A DNA stretch of 64,000 nucleotides from Ktedonobacter sp. SOSP1-85 (GCF_016587415.1 NZ_BNJI01000001.1:1527501-1591500), one strand, 5' to 3'; positions 16,490 to 25,948 are shown, numbered from the stretch's first letter. Notes: generated by a model not told the origin, from the letters alone. Numbers and translations: made by a program.

Positions 16490-17503
16490 TCAGTTGTGCC
16501 AGGGGAATGGCAATAATCCCCCCCAGAGAAAGGCCGCCAGGCGTAAGAACCAGGGTTCGCGCTCATAGCGATCAATTACATTGACCAGCCAGATCACGAT
16601 ACCCGCAGGAATTAAGGGTATAAACAGGGTTAGTAGGAGGCTGGAGACGCCATGCTGAAGCACGGTCACACCAAAGAAGGTATTAAAAAGCAGGATAATT
16701 ACCGCGCCCATGGCGAGTAGGGAAATACCCAGTGTCCCCAGGAGCCAACGCAGTTTGTTGCCCCGCCGACCACCGAAGGCGAATTGCATCGTCACACCAC
16801 CAAAGAGAGACTCCTGCTCCTCCCATTCAGTCGTCAGGTTCTCCTCCGCCTCCAGGGGCACGCTCCCCACTGGAGACGCTGGCATGCCCATACTCTGTGC
16901 TCCGCTACCAGGCAGCTTTGTTGGCGAAGGTGCAAGCATGTACGGGGTCGACTCAGGTGCCGTTATCAATGGCGTGGGAGCAGAGAGTATGTCATTGAAC
17001 ATAGCATCTGGAAGCGGCGTCACGGCGCTCTCGCTCGTCAACTTCAGTTGGCGCTCCTTCTGTTGTGAAGCCAGGAGATCTTGATGTAGCGATGAGAGTT
17101 GTGTTGTGGGGATCTCATCAGCGGGGTCAGAAACTTTTTGCGGCGCAATTAATTGCAGCGTTGTATGCCCCAGGATAAGCATATCCTGCGACTGCAAGGA
17201 TAGACTCCCTCCAGCTGGCACTGCTCGCCCGTTGACGCATACTGTGTTACGCATCGTCAGGTTAAAAATACGCCAGCCCTGTTCAGTCACTACTAACCGA
17301 GCATGCTCCCTCGAGACAGTCGGATCCATCAATAAAATATCATTGCTCAGCGCTCGCCCGATGGAGGTCTCTCGATTCGTCAATACATAGACGAATCGCT
17401 CACCTGCCAGCCATTCAGTTGGCGTCAGCTCAGCATCTTCAAATGCCGCATTGGCGGGCAATTGCACACGCACAACACGCAGCACGCCATAGGTCTCTTT
17501 CAT
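16490..17503 (-). CDS. FHA domain protein fused to PrsW N-terminus (frameshifted)
   Basis: 337 residues. An FHA phosphothreonine-binding domain occupies about 36-115 (ETSIGRALSNDI, VSREHARL, NGRAVPAGG). A low-complexity Pro/Thr/Ser linker runs to about 245. Two hydrophobic helices follow, then WLVNVIDRYEREPWFLRLAAFLWGG, the usual start of a PrsW protease. The last few residues (LLPFPWHN) are out-of-frame. With a -1 shift the product is a single FHA-PrsW protein of about 620 residues, which would couple phosphopeptide recognition to intramembrane proteolysis (inference). Confidence 0.88.
   Translation of the reverse strand: MKETYGVLRVVRVQLPANAAFEDAELTPTEWLAGERFVYVLTNRETSIGRALSNDILLMDPTVSREHARLVVTEQGWRIFNLTMRNTVCVNGRAVPAGGSLSLQSQDMLILGHTTLQLIAPQKVSDPADEIPTTQLSSLHQDLLASQQKERQLKLTSESAVTPLPDAMFNDILSAPTPLITAPESTPYMLAPSPTKLPGSGAQSMGMPASPVGSVPLEAEENLTTEWEEQESLFGGVTMQFAFGGRRGNKLRWLLGTLGISLLAMGAVIILLFNTFFGVTVLQHGVSSLLLTLFIPLIPAGIVIWLVNVIDRYEREPWFLRLAAFLWGGLLPFPWHN
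16517..16524 (-). other. Slippery G7 tract joining FHA and PrsW frames
   Basis: On the minus strand the codons are TGG GGG GGA, giving the X_XXY_YYZ heptamer G_GGG_GGA. A -1 slip yields ATT ATT GCC next, restoring a typical PrsW sequence. Without it the FHA ORF ends 27 bases later. A missing G in a homopolymer (mutation or base-calling error) is the competing explanation. Confidence 0.7.
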
Positions 17504-17651
17504 GCTACGTTTCTGGTTCCCAACACTATGCCATCTATCCTTAAAATTTTCGTACTTTAGTGGTTCTATTGAACTCTATTATACCAGCTTTCAGCGGGAC
17601 AGTAACTGTACCACATCTTCAACCAGGGCACATCCGGCTCTCGTCTCGGGG

Positions 17652-17730
17652 GTAATGGGTGTGTGTCTGGAAAACGGCAGAGCCATTTTCCAGACACACA
17701 CCCATTACTCTTGAGCGCCGCAGGCGCGAA
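17652..17730. repeat. Palindrome with cap in a divergent promoter region
   Basis: A 27-bp near-perfect stem (17652-17678 with 17682-17708, one mismatch) is followed by the reverse complement of the cap TTTCGCGCCTGCGGCGCTCA (to 17730). It lies between divergent genes, so it cannot be the ordinary 3' terminator of either flanking gene. Confidence 0.75.
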
Positions 17731-17735
17731 AGCGT

Positions 17736-19379
17736 ATGTCAGGAGCAGAGCACTGCAAAGGCATGAAGAAAAGAGCATACCTCTTGACAACGATACTGGA
17801 TCGTTCGACAATGAGCACGCAGAGAGAACTGCGACTAAAAGATGAAAGCAGAAGAGAATCGAATTTGGACGCGCAGGCACATACATATCTACAACACACA
17901 ACAACTTTTTTTCTGGAGCGGAATATTCCTGCTTATCTCGTGGGAGGATCCGTTCGTGATCTCCTCCTCGCTCAACCGTGTCATGATTGGGACATCGCGC
18001 TCCCAGGCGATACAGTCACCATTGCGCGTCAGCTAGCAAATATGCTGGGTGGAGCCTTCGCCCACATGAACGATAAGGCATGCCGGATTACGATCCCTTC
18101 GCCTACCGGGCCAGACATCGTTTTTGACCTCTCGCCCTGGCGTGGAGAGACGATTGAGGAGGACCTTCACGCCCGCGACTTTACTATCAACGCCATGGCG
18201 CTCGCTCTCCCCGGGCTGCTCGCCTCGCTTGAGTTTGGGACTCAACTAGAGTTGGTCGACCCACTCTATGGGCATATAGATCTCCAAAACAGGACGCTAC
18301 GTGTGGCGAGTGAGCAGAGCTTCCGCCAGGACCCCTTGCGCATGCTACGCGCGATGCGTTTCCTCGTTCACTATCAACTGCGTCTTGATCCCTATACCGC
18401 GACCCTGCTCAAGCGGGAGGTCTCGCTCCTGCCCCAGGTTGCTAGAGCGCGCGTTCATGAAGAACTCTACGCCCTTTTACGCTTTCCCAACACGACTGAT
18501 CACCTGCGTTTACTGGATCAGTATGGACTCTTCACCATGCTCTTTCCTGAGTTTATCCAGGCGCGTGGCATGCCCCAGCCATCCCTCCACCACTGGGATG
18601 TGTTTGAGCATTCTCTGGAGACGCCACGCTACCTACAACTGCTCGATGAGCTCTTACATGCCAGCCCGACAGAACTACGCGCCTCACCCCTCACCTTTGA
18701 TGGGCATGATGATCTGGTTGAGCTACAAGTCCTGCTCCAGGAGGCAGAGCAACAGGGTGTCTTCCAACTGGCAAGCCTTTCGCAGCCTGTCACCAGGCTC
18801 GCCGCGTTACTTCATGACGTGGGAAAAACTGTCACCTATACCGTTGATGAACACGGCAATATCCACTTCTATCATCATCCCCAGGCAGGTGTGCCACTAA
18901 CACAGAATATCATGCAGCGCCTGGATGGCAGTACCGCTGACCGTCGCCTGGTTCAGCTTGTCGCCGCTCACCATATGCGTCCGGGGCAGCTCAGCCATAG
19001 CGACGTAACGCCTCGCGCCATTCGCCGCTACTTTGTAGATCTGGGACCAATCGGCATCCAGGTTGCACTCGTCGCCCTGGCAGACCACCTGGCAATGCGC
19101 GGGCCTCTTCCGCTCACCGAGGCCTGGCGCCAGCACCTGGCGGCTGTGCGCTTGCTCTGCGAACGCTATATCCGTCAACGCGAGAGTATTCTTCCTCCGC
19201 GCATGCTACAAGCCGATGAACTGATGCGCCGCCTGGATCTGAAACCAGGCCCCATCATCGGTAAACTCCTTGAGGCCCTGGCCGAGGCCCAGGCTGACGG
19301 CATCGTCCGTTCCAGGCAGGATGCACTCTGGTTTGCCAGCGAGAAATTACAGGAACTCAAAAACGGGGGTATGGAGTAG
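17736..19379 (+). CDS. CCA-adding enzyme/poly(A) polymerase family with HD domain
   Basis: About 547 residues. Class II nucleotidyltransferase head: AYLVGGSVRDLLLAQP and the HDWDIAL motif supply the metal-binding Asp pair. Then a DFTINAMAL block and RNA-binding FRQDPLRMLRAMRF. A C-terminal HD domain (LLHDVGKTVTYT, FYHHPQAG) resembles bacterial tRNA nucleotidyltransferases with phosphohydrolase activity. It repairs or builds tRNA 3' CCA ends, or adds A tails. The start is uncertain: in-frame ATGs at 17736, 17763 and 17811 all lack a convincing ribosome site, and conserved sequence begins only near residue 60. Confidence 0.88.
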   Translation: MSGAEHCKGMKKRAYLLTTILDRSTMSTQRELRLKDESRRESNLDAQAHTYLQHTTTFFLERNIPAYLVGGSVRDLLLAQPCHDWDIALPGDTVTIARQLANMLGGAFAHMNDKACRITIPSPTGPDIVFDLSPWRGETIEEDLHARDFTINAMALALPGLLASLEFGTQLELVDPLYGHIDLQNRTLRVASEQSFRQDPLRMLRAMRFLVHYQLRLDPYTATLLKREVSLLPQVARARVHEELYALLRFPNTTDHLRLLDQYGLFTMLFPEFIQARGMPQPSLHHWDVFEHSLETPRYLQLLDELLHASPTELRASPLTFDGHDDLVELQVLLQEAEQQGVFQLASLSQPVTRLAALLHDVGKTVTYTVDEHGNIHFYHHPQAGVPLTQNIMQRLDGSTADRRLVQLVAAHHMRPGQLSHSDVTPRAIRRYFVDLGPIGIQVALVALADHLAMRGPLPLTEAWRQHLAAVRLLCERYIRQRESILPPRMLQADELMRRLDLKPGPIIGKLLEALAEAQADGIVRSRQDALWFASEKLQELKNGGME

Positions 19380-19386
19380 GAAAATT

Positions 19387-19469
19387 GTAGGGTCCAAGCT
19401 TGCTTGGACTTCTGCTCACCAGCTAATTGCTTCCTACAGCGAAAGAGTCCAAGCAAGCTTGGACCCTAC
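19387..19469. terminator. 24-bp inverted repeat between convergent genes
   Basis: Arms 19387-19410 and 19446-19469 are perfect complements around a 35-nt loop. It lies between the nucleotidyltransferase stop and the PIG-V-like gene. On the minus strand a short T4 run follows. A bidirectional terminator is plausible. Confidence 0.6.
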
Positions 19470-19506
19470 GCCTCCTTAATGATTTAGCACCTGCTCCTCG
19501 TGGAAT

Positions 19507-20784
19507 CTAGAGGACCCAGTGGCCAGTTAAAAACTGGGTAAGCAGGAAGAAGAGCACTGCCCCTGACCCCATCAGATACAGGTAGTTCACATACTTGTTT
19601 CGCCCTAGAGTTGCCAGAAGTACAAAAGCTGGAAAGAGTTCAATGACATAACGAGACATTGACTCAAGCGCATAGCGCTCATCTGTTTTTGTCACCAGGT
19701 GGAAAAAGAGCCAGAGTACCAGCCCATAGAGAACATAAGAGAGATAAGCGCGCGGCAAACGCCAGGGGCCAACTAAACATAATATTAACAGGCCCAGAAT
19801 CAACAGGTCACAGCCCAGGTCGATCAGGTTGCGCAACGATTGGAAACTCAAGAAACCACTGCTTCGTTTCACCGCCAGGGCCGAGTCAAGAAGACCCATC
19901 CACGGAAACGTGAGCTGACGATTCCAATGGGCTTGAGCATGCGAGAAGGCCAGCGGATCGCCAAAGCGTAGATAGCAATAGGCTGCAAAAAGTCCTGTTC
20001 CCAGCGGAACCAGTCCCATACTCAACACCGCTGGCTGGAGAAGGCGCTTAAGCGCGAACTGGCGCTGGCGCGCATATTCATAGGCGAAGGGAACAAGCAG
20101 AAAGACTCCTGCGGAGCGCGTCAAGCTAGCAAAGAAGCCAAAAAGTCCTGCCAGCCACCAGTGACCTCGCCGCATGTTATAAAAACAGGAAAGCGCTAAA
20201 GCGAGAAAGAGCGCATCGGTATAGCCAGCAGCCAGGAAGAAGGCCGTTGGAAATACCACCAGGTACAATATTGCTCGCTCGGCACGCTCCTGATCAAAGT
20301 CCTCTTTCACTAGCCGATAAAAGACCACCAGCAATACCAGGAAGGCAATATTCGAGATACACATCGAGGCGATCAAAGGATTATCATGTGTGAGCGGCGT
20401 AAGCGCTGCAATGAGCATGGGCTGCAAAGGAAAAAAGGCGGTACGCCAGGATTCTGTATAGCCATTTTGCGCTAGATAGATAAAGTGACCAGTATCCCAG
20501 TGGCGCCATTCTCTCCAGAGTGTCGCCAGAGGCATATTGGACCAGGCAAAATCATTGACCTGAAACAATATCGCCAGGCAGGAAACAATGAAAAATGCCA
20601 CGTGTATTCCCAGGTAGAGGGGAAGAACAGCCAGTGTAGCCTTACCCCACTTGCGCCATCCCTGCTCCTTGCTACTTGCCTCCTCCTTTTTTACGACCTC
20701 ACGTTTCTCAGCAATCTCTGCATGCTCTGCCAGCATTTCCTTTTCCTTCTCTCGAGAAGCATAGCGCAGCACCAGAATGCGCAT
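19507..20784 (-). CDS. PIG-V-like GT-C mannosyltransferase
   Basis: 425 residues. A charged 45-residue N-terminus is followed by about nine membrane segments. The first extracytoplasmic loop carries WDTGHFIYLAQNGY, then FFPLQPMLI, matching the PIG-V/mannosyltransferase pattern with an Asp at the active site. SLTRSAGVFLLVPFAYEY follows later. PIG-V proteins transfer mannose from polyprenyl phosphate; the bacterial acceptor is unknown. Single gene, convergent with the CCA-like enzyme. Confidence 0.85.
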   Translation of the reverse strand: MRILVLRYASREKEKEMLAEHAEIAEKREVVKKEEASSKEQGWRKWGKATLAVLPLYLGIHVAFFIVSCLAILFQVNDFAWSNMPLATLWREWRHWDTGHFIYLAQNGYTESWRTAFFPLQPMLIAALTPLTHDNPLIASMCISNIAFLVLLVVFYRLVKEDFDQERAERAILYLVVFPTAFFLAAGYTDALFLALALSCFYNMRRGHWWLAGLFGFFASLTRSAGVFLLVPFAYEYARQRQFALKRLLQPAVLSMGLVPLGTGLFAAYCYLRFGDPLAFSHAQAHWNRQLTFPWMGLLDSALAVKRSSGFLSFQSLRNLIDLGCDLLILGLLILCLVGPWRLPRAYLSYVLYGLVLWLFFHLVTKTDERYALESMSRYVIELFPAFVLLATLGRNKYVNYLYLMGSGAVLFFLLTQFLTGHWVL

Positions 20785-21148
20785 CTGCGTCTGAATTCGC
20801 CCGTATAGAGGGGGTTAACCGGGTTCTTTAGATTATTGTATCGAAGCATTCAAGTCTGCTTGTTTTTCAATGGCAAAACGCCCGGCGAGAAGGCATTGTA
20901 ACAGACCACATCCATTTGGTCATGTGTGTACCTCAGCATTTATGCTTTTGGTAAAACCCACCCGTTCAATCGCTCATTGGAGAAGCTTTCTTTTGGAAAG
21001 GAAGATAGAACATTTTTACTATCCATGTGCTTTTCCCCCCCTTCTCGCATTGACAAAACGCCCTTCATGGCGTACCATTAGGTAGCACTACAGTGGCTTT
21101 TCATAGTCAGGGCGGCACCTTGTGTTCGCCCTCTCTTGCCGCTTGGAG
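20785..21148. other. Divergent intergenic region upstream of nadK
   Basis: 364 bp without a credible gene. It contains the promoter-like pair at 21050-21078 and a small GGGCG...CGCCC hairpin near 21111-21132 just ahead of nadK. Nothing else is recognised in it. Confidence 0.6.
21050..21078 (+). promoter_or_regulatory. Probable nadK-recN promoter
   Basis: TTGACA (21050-21055), a 17-base spacer, then TACCAT (21073-21078). Perfect -35 and four of six -10 positions, about 70 bases ahead of the nadK start. Confidence 0.6.
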
Positions 21149-22054
21149 ATGGTTTTGAAGACTATTGCGATTTTATACCAGGGACGCAAGCAGGATACCA
21201 GAAGCTTTGCTTCCCAACTTGTACCAAACTTACGCCAGCAAGGTTATGAAGTCCGCTCCATCGATATTCGCACGGAGGGGGATGAGCAGCCCGACTCAAA
21301 ACTGGAAGGGTGTGATCTCGCGCTCGTTTTAGGTGGCGATGGCACGCTTGTCCATGCTGCCCGTATTTGCTCATTTGCCGACTTACCCATTGTTGGTATC
21401 AACTTCGGACGCGTTGGCTTTTTGAGTGAACTTGAACCCGACGAGCTTCCCACACATTTACACTATTATCTTGAGCGCGACTCATCAGTCTGGGTAGATG
21501 AACGCACAATGCTCCAGGCAGTGCTCACGCAAGATGGACAAAGCGAGGAATTTCTCGCGCTAAACGATATCGTTATCGCTCGTGGGACCTGGCCACGCGT
21601 CGTTCGCGTCCAGGTCTGGGTCGACGATAACTACTATAACACCACAACCGCTGATGGGATGATTCTCTGCACAGCCACTGGCTCAACTGCCTATAATATG
21701 GCTGTTGGAGGTCCGCTCTTGCATCCACAGGTGCAGAGTACGGTGCTCTCGCCAATCGCACCACACCTGAACGCGAATCGCTCACTCATCTTACAACCAG
21801 AGGCCCACGTTAAACTACGCATCTCTACCGGGACTCAGGATGGTGTCTTCTCGGCTGATGGTCAGCGCAACCGGGAGGTGAAGGATGGCGCGATTGTTAC
21901 CGTCAAGAAGAGTCCACGCGTGACCAGGTTCCTGCGTCGGCGGCCACCGACCTCTTTCTATCAGATCATCAACGATAAGCTGAAAAATGATAGTACGCAA
22001 GAAATTGAGCATTCTGGCAAGGAAGAAGCTGTAGAACATCATCATGCTACTTGA
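21149..22054 (+). CDS. nadK: NAD kinase
   Basis: About 300 residues. It phosphorylates NAD+ to NADP+ in the cytoplasm. Signature motifs: LVLGGDGTLVHAAR, NFGRVGFLSEL, and TATGSTAYNMAVGGPLLHP. ATG 21149 directly abuts GGAG (no spacing); the TTG six bases later (21155) has ideal spacing to the same GGAG and gives MKTIAILYQ, the usual family start, so it may be the true one. A further in-frame GTG exists at 21122. The 3' end overlaps recN by 11 bases, the common nadK-recN arrangement. Confidence 0.95.
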   Translation: MVLKTIAILYQGRKQDTRSFASQLVPNLRQQGYEVRSIDIRTEGDEQPDSKLEGCDLALVLGGDGTLVHAARICSFADLPIVGINFGRVGFLSELEPDELPTHLHYYLERDSSVWVDERTMLQAVLTQDGQSEEFLALNDIVIARGTWPRVVRVQVWVDDNYYNTTTADGMILCTATGSTAYNMAVGGPLLHPQVQSTVLSPIAPHLNANRSLILQPEAHVKLRISTGTQDGVFSADGQRNREVKDGAIVTVKKSPRVTRFLRRRPPTSFYQIINDKLKNDSTQEIEHSGKEEAVEHHHAT

Positions 22055-23996
22055 GCTAAACATTAAAGATTTCGCGATTATCGACAGCTTACACTTACGC
22101 CTCAACCGCCAATTTAACGTTTTTACTGGCGAAACGGGCGCGGGTAAATCTATCATTATCGACGCCGTAAACGCCCTGCTGGGCGGCAAAATCGGTGCCG
22201 AGTTTGTGCGCGCGGGTTGCGACCGGGCGACGGTTGAAGGCATCTTCTCTATCGATGCGCTTCCTCCCGTCGTGGTTGAGGGCATCGAGGTCCTTGCTCC
22301 CGTGGGGGCGGATACACCCGCTAACTTGTTGGAGGCTATCGAGGAAGCCGAGAGTCGCCGTAAACAGCGCGCCGCCGATACCGAAAGCGCTGATGCCCAG
22401 GTCGCCCTGGCCTCTCTCTTACACGAGTTTGATATCGATCCTGAAGATGGGCAACTGATCCTCTCACGCGATATTTTCCGCTCAGGGCGCACCGTGGCCC
22501 GTATTAATGGCCGCGCTCTCTCACAGCATGTCCTGCAACAGGTTGCCAGCTGGCTGGTCGATATCCATGGGCAGAGCGAGCATATGACGCTGCTGCGCCC
22601 AGAGCAACACATCAACTTCCTGGATCGCTACGCCGAATTGCTTCCCCTCCGTGATCAACTCAGCAGTAAGGTCGCGGAATGGCGCAACGCACGCAAAACG
22701 CTGCAATCCCTACAGCAGAATGAGCGCGACCAGGAGCGCCGGGCCGAGTTCCTGCGTTTTGAGATCGAGGAGATCGACAGGGCAGAGCTACGCGTCGGCG
22801 AAATTGAGGAACTCGAAGAAGAACGTAAAGTCTTGAGCAATGCCGAGCGCCTGCGCGAACTGTGCTCGCTCATCTACGAAGCATTGCAGGGTTCGGATCT
22901 GGGAGACAGTGGTTATAGCCCCGCCCTCGACCTCCTGCGTGGCGCGCAACGCGACCTGAGCGAGTTAAGCCGCCTGGATTCAAGCATGGATGAGCTGAAT
23001 GAGTCCCTGGCCGAGGCCATTTATCAGCTTGAAGATGTCGCGACCTCGGTCAGCAGCTACCAGTCAGATATCGAGGATAACCCCTCACGCCTGATCGAGA
23101 TTGAGGAGCGGCTCGATCTGATCGCCAAACTAAAGCGCAAATATGGCGCCAGTATTGAAGAGATTCTACAGCGCGCCTCCGACGACCGGGCGGAGCTGGA
23201 TACTATCGTCAATCGCGACGAGATGATTCAGAAACTCCAGCAGCAAGATAGCGTCTTTCGCAAGGCGATTGGCGAAATTGCCGATACCCTCTCGCGTCGC
23301 AGACGAGAGGCCGCGACTCACCTGGCAACCGCTATGGAAGAGCAATTAAACGACCTGAACATGCGTCGCGCGCGCTTCCAGGTCGAGATTCTCCAGGTGC
23401 CCGATGAAAATGGCATTCCCTCAACAGTCAATGGGGAACCACTTCAACACTACGCCTGCGATAACACTGGCATTGACCATGTGCAGTTCTTGATCGCCCC
23501 CAACCCTGGTGAACCATTCAAACCCCTCACCAAAATTGCCTCGGGCGGTGAAACCTCGCGCTTGATGCTCGCGCTCAAAACCATTCTTGCAGGCGCCGAT
23601 GCAACTCCTACGCTTATTTTCGACGAGATCGACTCTGGTATCAGTGGACGTAGCGGCCAGGTCGTGGGCGAGAAGCTCTGGCAGTTGACCCTCAATCACC
23701 AGGTTATCTGCATCACGCACCTACCCCAGATCGCGGCCTTCGCCGATACCCATTATAACGTCAATAAACAGATTATCGACAATCGAACCATGACCATCGT
23801 CAATGAGCTACGCCCAGAACAACGTATGCGCGAGATTTCGCATATTATGGGCGGCAATGTGACAGAGTTCTCGCTAAAAAGCGCGGAGGAGATGCTGGCA
23901 CGCTCCGATCTCTGGAAAGAGAACTGGAAGCGCAACCTGCGTCAGAGCCGCCATAATCATAACCCAGCTAATCACTATAATCAACCCATCGTCTAG
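22044..23996 (+). CDS. recN: DNA repair protein RecN
   Basis: 650 residues, SMC-like. Walker A GETGAGKS (29-36), a central coiled coil from about 195 to 430, signature FKPLTKIASGGETSRLMLALK, Walker B PTLIFDEIDSGISGRSG, and a D-loop/His switch ITHLPQIAAFADTH. It binds double-strand breaks and promotes end tethering for RecA-mediated repair. ATG overlaps the nadK 3' end, so the two are probably co-translated. Confidence 0.97.
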   Translation: MLLELNIKDFAIIDSLHLRLNRQFNVFTGETGAGKSIIIDAVNALLGGKIGAEFVRAGCDRATVEGIFSIDALPPVVVEGIEVLAPVGADTPANLLEAIEEAESRRKQRAADTESADAQVALASLLHEFDIDPEDGQLILSRDIFRSGRTVARINGRALSQHVLQQVASWLVDIHGQSEHMTLLRPEQHINFLDRYAELLPLRDQLSSKVAEWRNARKTLQSLQQNERDQERRAEFLRFEIEEIDRAELRVGEIEELEEERKVLSNAERLRELCSLIYEALQGSDLGDSGYSPALDLLRGAQRDLSELSRLDSSMDELNESLAEAIYQLEDVATSVSSYQSDIEDNPSRLIEIEERLDLIAKLKRKYGASIEEILQRASDDRAELDTIVNRDEMIQKLQQQDSVFRKAIGEIADTLSRRRREAATHLATAMEEQLNDLNMRRARFQVEILQVPDENGIPSTVNGEPLQHYACDNTGIDHVQFLIAPNPGEPFKPLTKIASGGETSRLMLALKTILAGADATPTLIFDEIDSGISGRSGQVVGEKLWQLTLNHQVICITHLPQIAAFADTHYNVNKQIIDNRTMTIVNELRPEQRMREISHIMGGNVTEFSLKSAEEMLARSDLWKENWKRNLRQSRHNHNPANHYNQPIV

Positions 23997-24013
23997 GATC
24001 TAGGAGTCTTGAC

Positions 24014-24646
24014 ATGCTTTCGTCTCTTCCCCGCGAGCAGCAGGATGAAATCGCACGCCTGGCTGAGCGTTACGGCACACCAGCACTACATAATGCGGCC
24101 CTCTATACTGGCGACGATTATGAACCACTCAATAAGCCAGATCGCTATGGTGAGGTCTGTATGGTCGTTCGCCGCAAACAAAGCGGTCGCCTGTTGACGA
24201 TGAAGAAAGCCTTCTATCCACCTGCAACCTTTCGTCTGCTCACTGGTGGCATTCATCATGGTGAGTCGATCTACGATGCACTAGTACGCGAGACCCATGA
24301 GGAAACGGGTCTCGAAGTGACTATTACACAGTTCCTGGCCATTGTTGCCTACCAGACGGAGAACGCCAGAAAGACTCCCTCATTCTATACCTTCGCCTTC
24401 CTTCTGGATGAGGTTAACGGGACCCTGGGCGCCATCGATGAAGACGAGGCAGTTGAGTCCTTCCGCGAGATTCAACCCGCAGAGCTTCCTCAACTGGCAG
24501 AGCACCTGGAGCACCTGACCCATACCGAGCAACGCCCCCATCAGAACCTGGGCGACTGGAGCGAGTGGGGACGCTTCCGCGCCGTCATCCATCGCGTCGT
24601 GTGGGACAAGCTACAAAGCCAGAGTAATACCAGAGCAAGCAAGTGA
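24014..24646 (+). CDS. Nudix hydrolase
   Basis: 210 residues. The Nudix box is complete (GGIHHGESIYDALVRETHEE followed by TGLEV), giving the Mg-binding Glu residues of a nucleoside-diphosphate-X pyrophosphatase. It starts 17 bases after recN with GGAG upstream, so probably in the same transcript. Substrate cannot be predicted; a housekeeping role beside NAD kinase and repair is possible. Confidence 0.92.
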   Translation: MLSSLPREQQDEIARLAERYGTPALHNAALYTGDDYEPLNKPDRYGEVCMVVRRKQSGRLLTMKKAFYPPATFRLLTGGIHHGESIYDALVRETHEETGLEVTITQFLAIVAYQTENARKTPSFYTFAFLLDEVNGTLGAIDEDEAVESFREIQPAELPQLAEHLEHLTHTEQRPHQNLGDWSEWGRFRAVIHRVVWDKLQSQSNTRASK

Positions 24647-24674
24647 GCACAAGCCACATAGTACTCCTGGAGCA

Positions 24675-24703
24675 GGGACAATCTCGACAGGCTATGCTAT
24701 AAT
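24675..24703 (+). promoter_or_regulatory. Promoter for the small membrane protein
   Basis: A perfect TATAAT (24698-24703) is preceded at 17 bases by GGGACA (24675-24680, four of six -35 positions). About 100 bases of leader separate it from the ATG at 24806. Confidence 0.6.
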
Positions 24704-24805
24704 AGGCACTGACAAATAAACGGGGTAGCAATAACATACCCTGGGCGCGTGTAGATACACAGCTCCATTCATCTATCCACCCCTACCACACTAAGGACCT
24801 GTCTG

Positions 24806-25006
24806 ATGAGTAAGAAATTCATGAGCACTCTGTTGCTCTTCGCCGTATTTATTGGCTTCATGTACTGGGGCATATCGCTGCTAGTCTCAACCATTAACTC
24901 ACCGAAGATGGATGGCGAATATATCGTGTATTCGATCCTTCTGCTTGTCTGCGCCGGGTACGCCTTGATCTCCCTGCTCTTACTTCCACGGAAGAAAATG
25001 CGCTAA
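24806..25006 (+). CDS. Small two-helix membrane protein
   Basis: 66 residues with two hydrophobic segments (about 6-30 and 42-60) and a basic C-terminus (PRKKMR). AAGGA lies eight bases before the ATG. No family recognised. A monocistronic unit, with its own promoter upstream and a hairpin downstream. Confidence 0.75.
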   Translation: MSKKFMSTLLLFAVFIGFMYWGISLLVSTINSPKMDGEYIVYSILLLVCAGYALISLLLLPRKKMR

Positions 25007-25064
25007 CCTTACATAGCTACTGACTTCGCACGGTTTTCTGTCGATAGTGAAATACGAACCAGCA

Positions 25065-25111
25065 TGCCAGGATGCCTCAGGGCATCCTTCTGGCAGGGGG
25101 TCTCCTTTTTT
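25065..25111 (+). terminator. Terminator hairpin after the small membrane gene
   Basis: TGCCAGGATGCC pairs with GGCATCC and TGGCA, leaving a three-base bulge. A T6 run follows about ten bases later (25106-25111). The gap before the T-run is longer than ideal. Confidence 0.5.
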
Positions 25112-25185
25112 AGGGATAATGGCCCTTCTGGCGCTTCGCTTACCTCTCGCCCAATCCAGATTAGAAAAGAATGTAGGATCTGCCG

Positions 25186-25656
25186 ATGATCGATGAACGG
25201 ATTAGCACTACGCCCATCGCTATTCGCCTCGCGACGCCCGCGGATATTGAACAAATTGATCACCTCGACAGTTTTAGCGCCTCGCCCACGCGCTCGATTC
25301 ATCGCGAGATCGAGAAGTACTTTGGTTCTGTTGACCCCTCAACGCATGAATACACCCTGATCTTCCTGGCCGAAATCGCTGGTAATGTCTGCGGGAAGGC
25401 AGAACTGATGCTTCCTCCCACTGAAGCACCTCAGCAGATTGGCTATGTCAAGCGCGTCATTGTCCATCCCGACTATCGCGGTCGCGGCATCTCCAAACCG
25501 CTCATGCGCTACCTGATTGGCTATGCACACGAAGAACGCCACCTCACCGCCATTGATCTGCTGGTGTGGGAGAATAACGTTCCCGCCATTCAGCTCTATG
25601 AGGAGCTTGGCTTTAGCCTGCAACATCGCGAACTCTACTATCGGTTGCACCTGTAG
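25186..25656 (+). CDS. GNAT family N-acetyltransferase
   Basis: 156 residues. Acetyl-CoA-binding motif A is clear: VKRVIVHPDYRGRGISKPLM. A C-terminal IDLLVWENNVPAIQLYEELG block is typical of GNAT motif B, with the YEELGF signature. Acceptor unknown; RimI-like protein or small-molecule acetylation are both possible. It is monocistronic, with flanking gaps on both sides. Confidence 0.9.
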   Translation: MIDERISTTPIAIRLATPADIEQIDHLDSFSASPTRSIHREIEKYFGSVDPSTHEYTLIFLAEIAGNVCGKAELMLPPTEAPQQIGYVKRVIVHPDYRGRGISKPLMRYLIGYAHEERHLTAIDLLVWENNVPAIQLYEELGFSLQHRELYYRLHL

Positions 25657-25948
25657 AGAGCCTCGATCAACCTATGTCAGCGTACTTTTTTGTTCATTTG
25701 CTTGACCAGTTGTGACATATTCGCATTTCACTTCGTTGTAAGACATGGACCGAGAAAGGAACCATGCAAAGCTGTCTCACCACAGACCAGCATTCCTCCT
25801 AACCAGCACATACCCTGTGTTGAGCCTCGGTTACTCTGATGGAGGTGCTAGACGCTTTATCCTTTTGGGATGACAACGATGCTATCGTTTTTCTCCTTTG
25901 CCAAAGGAGGTCCTGTCTCCCCCTCAGCCAACGGATAAAGCCGCTTAT

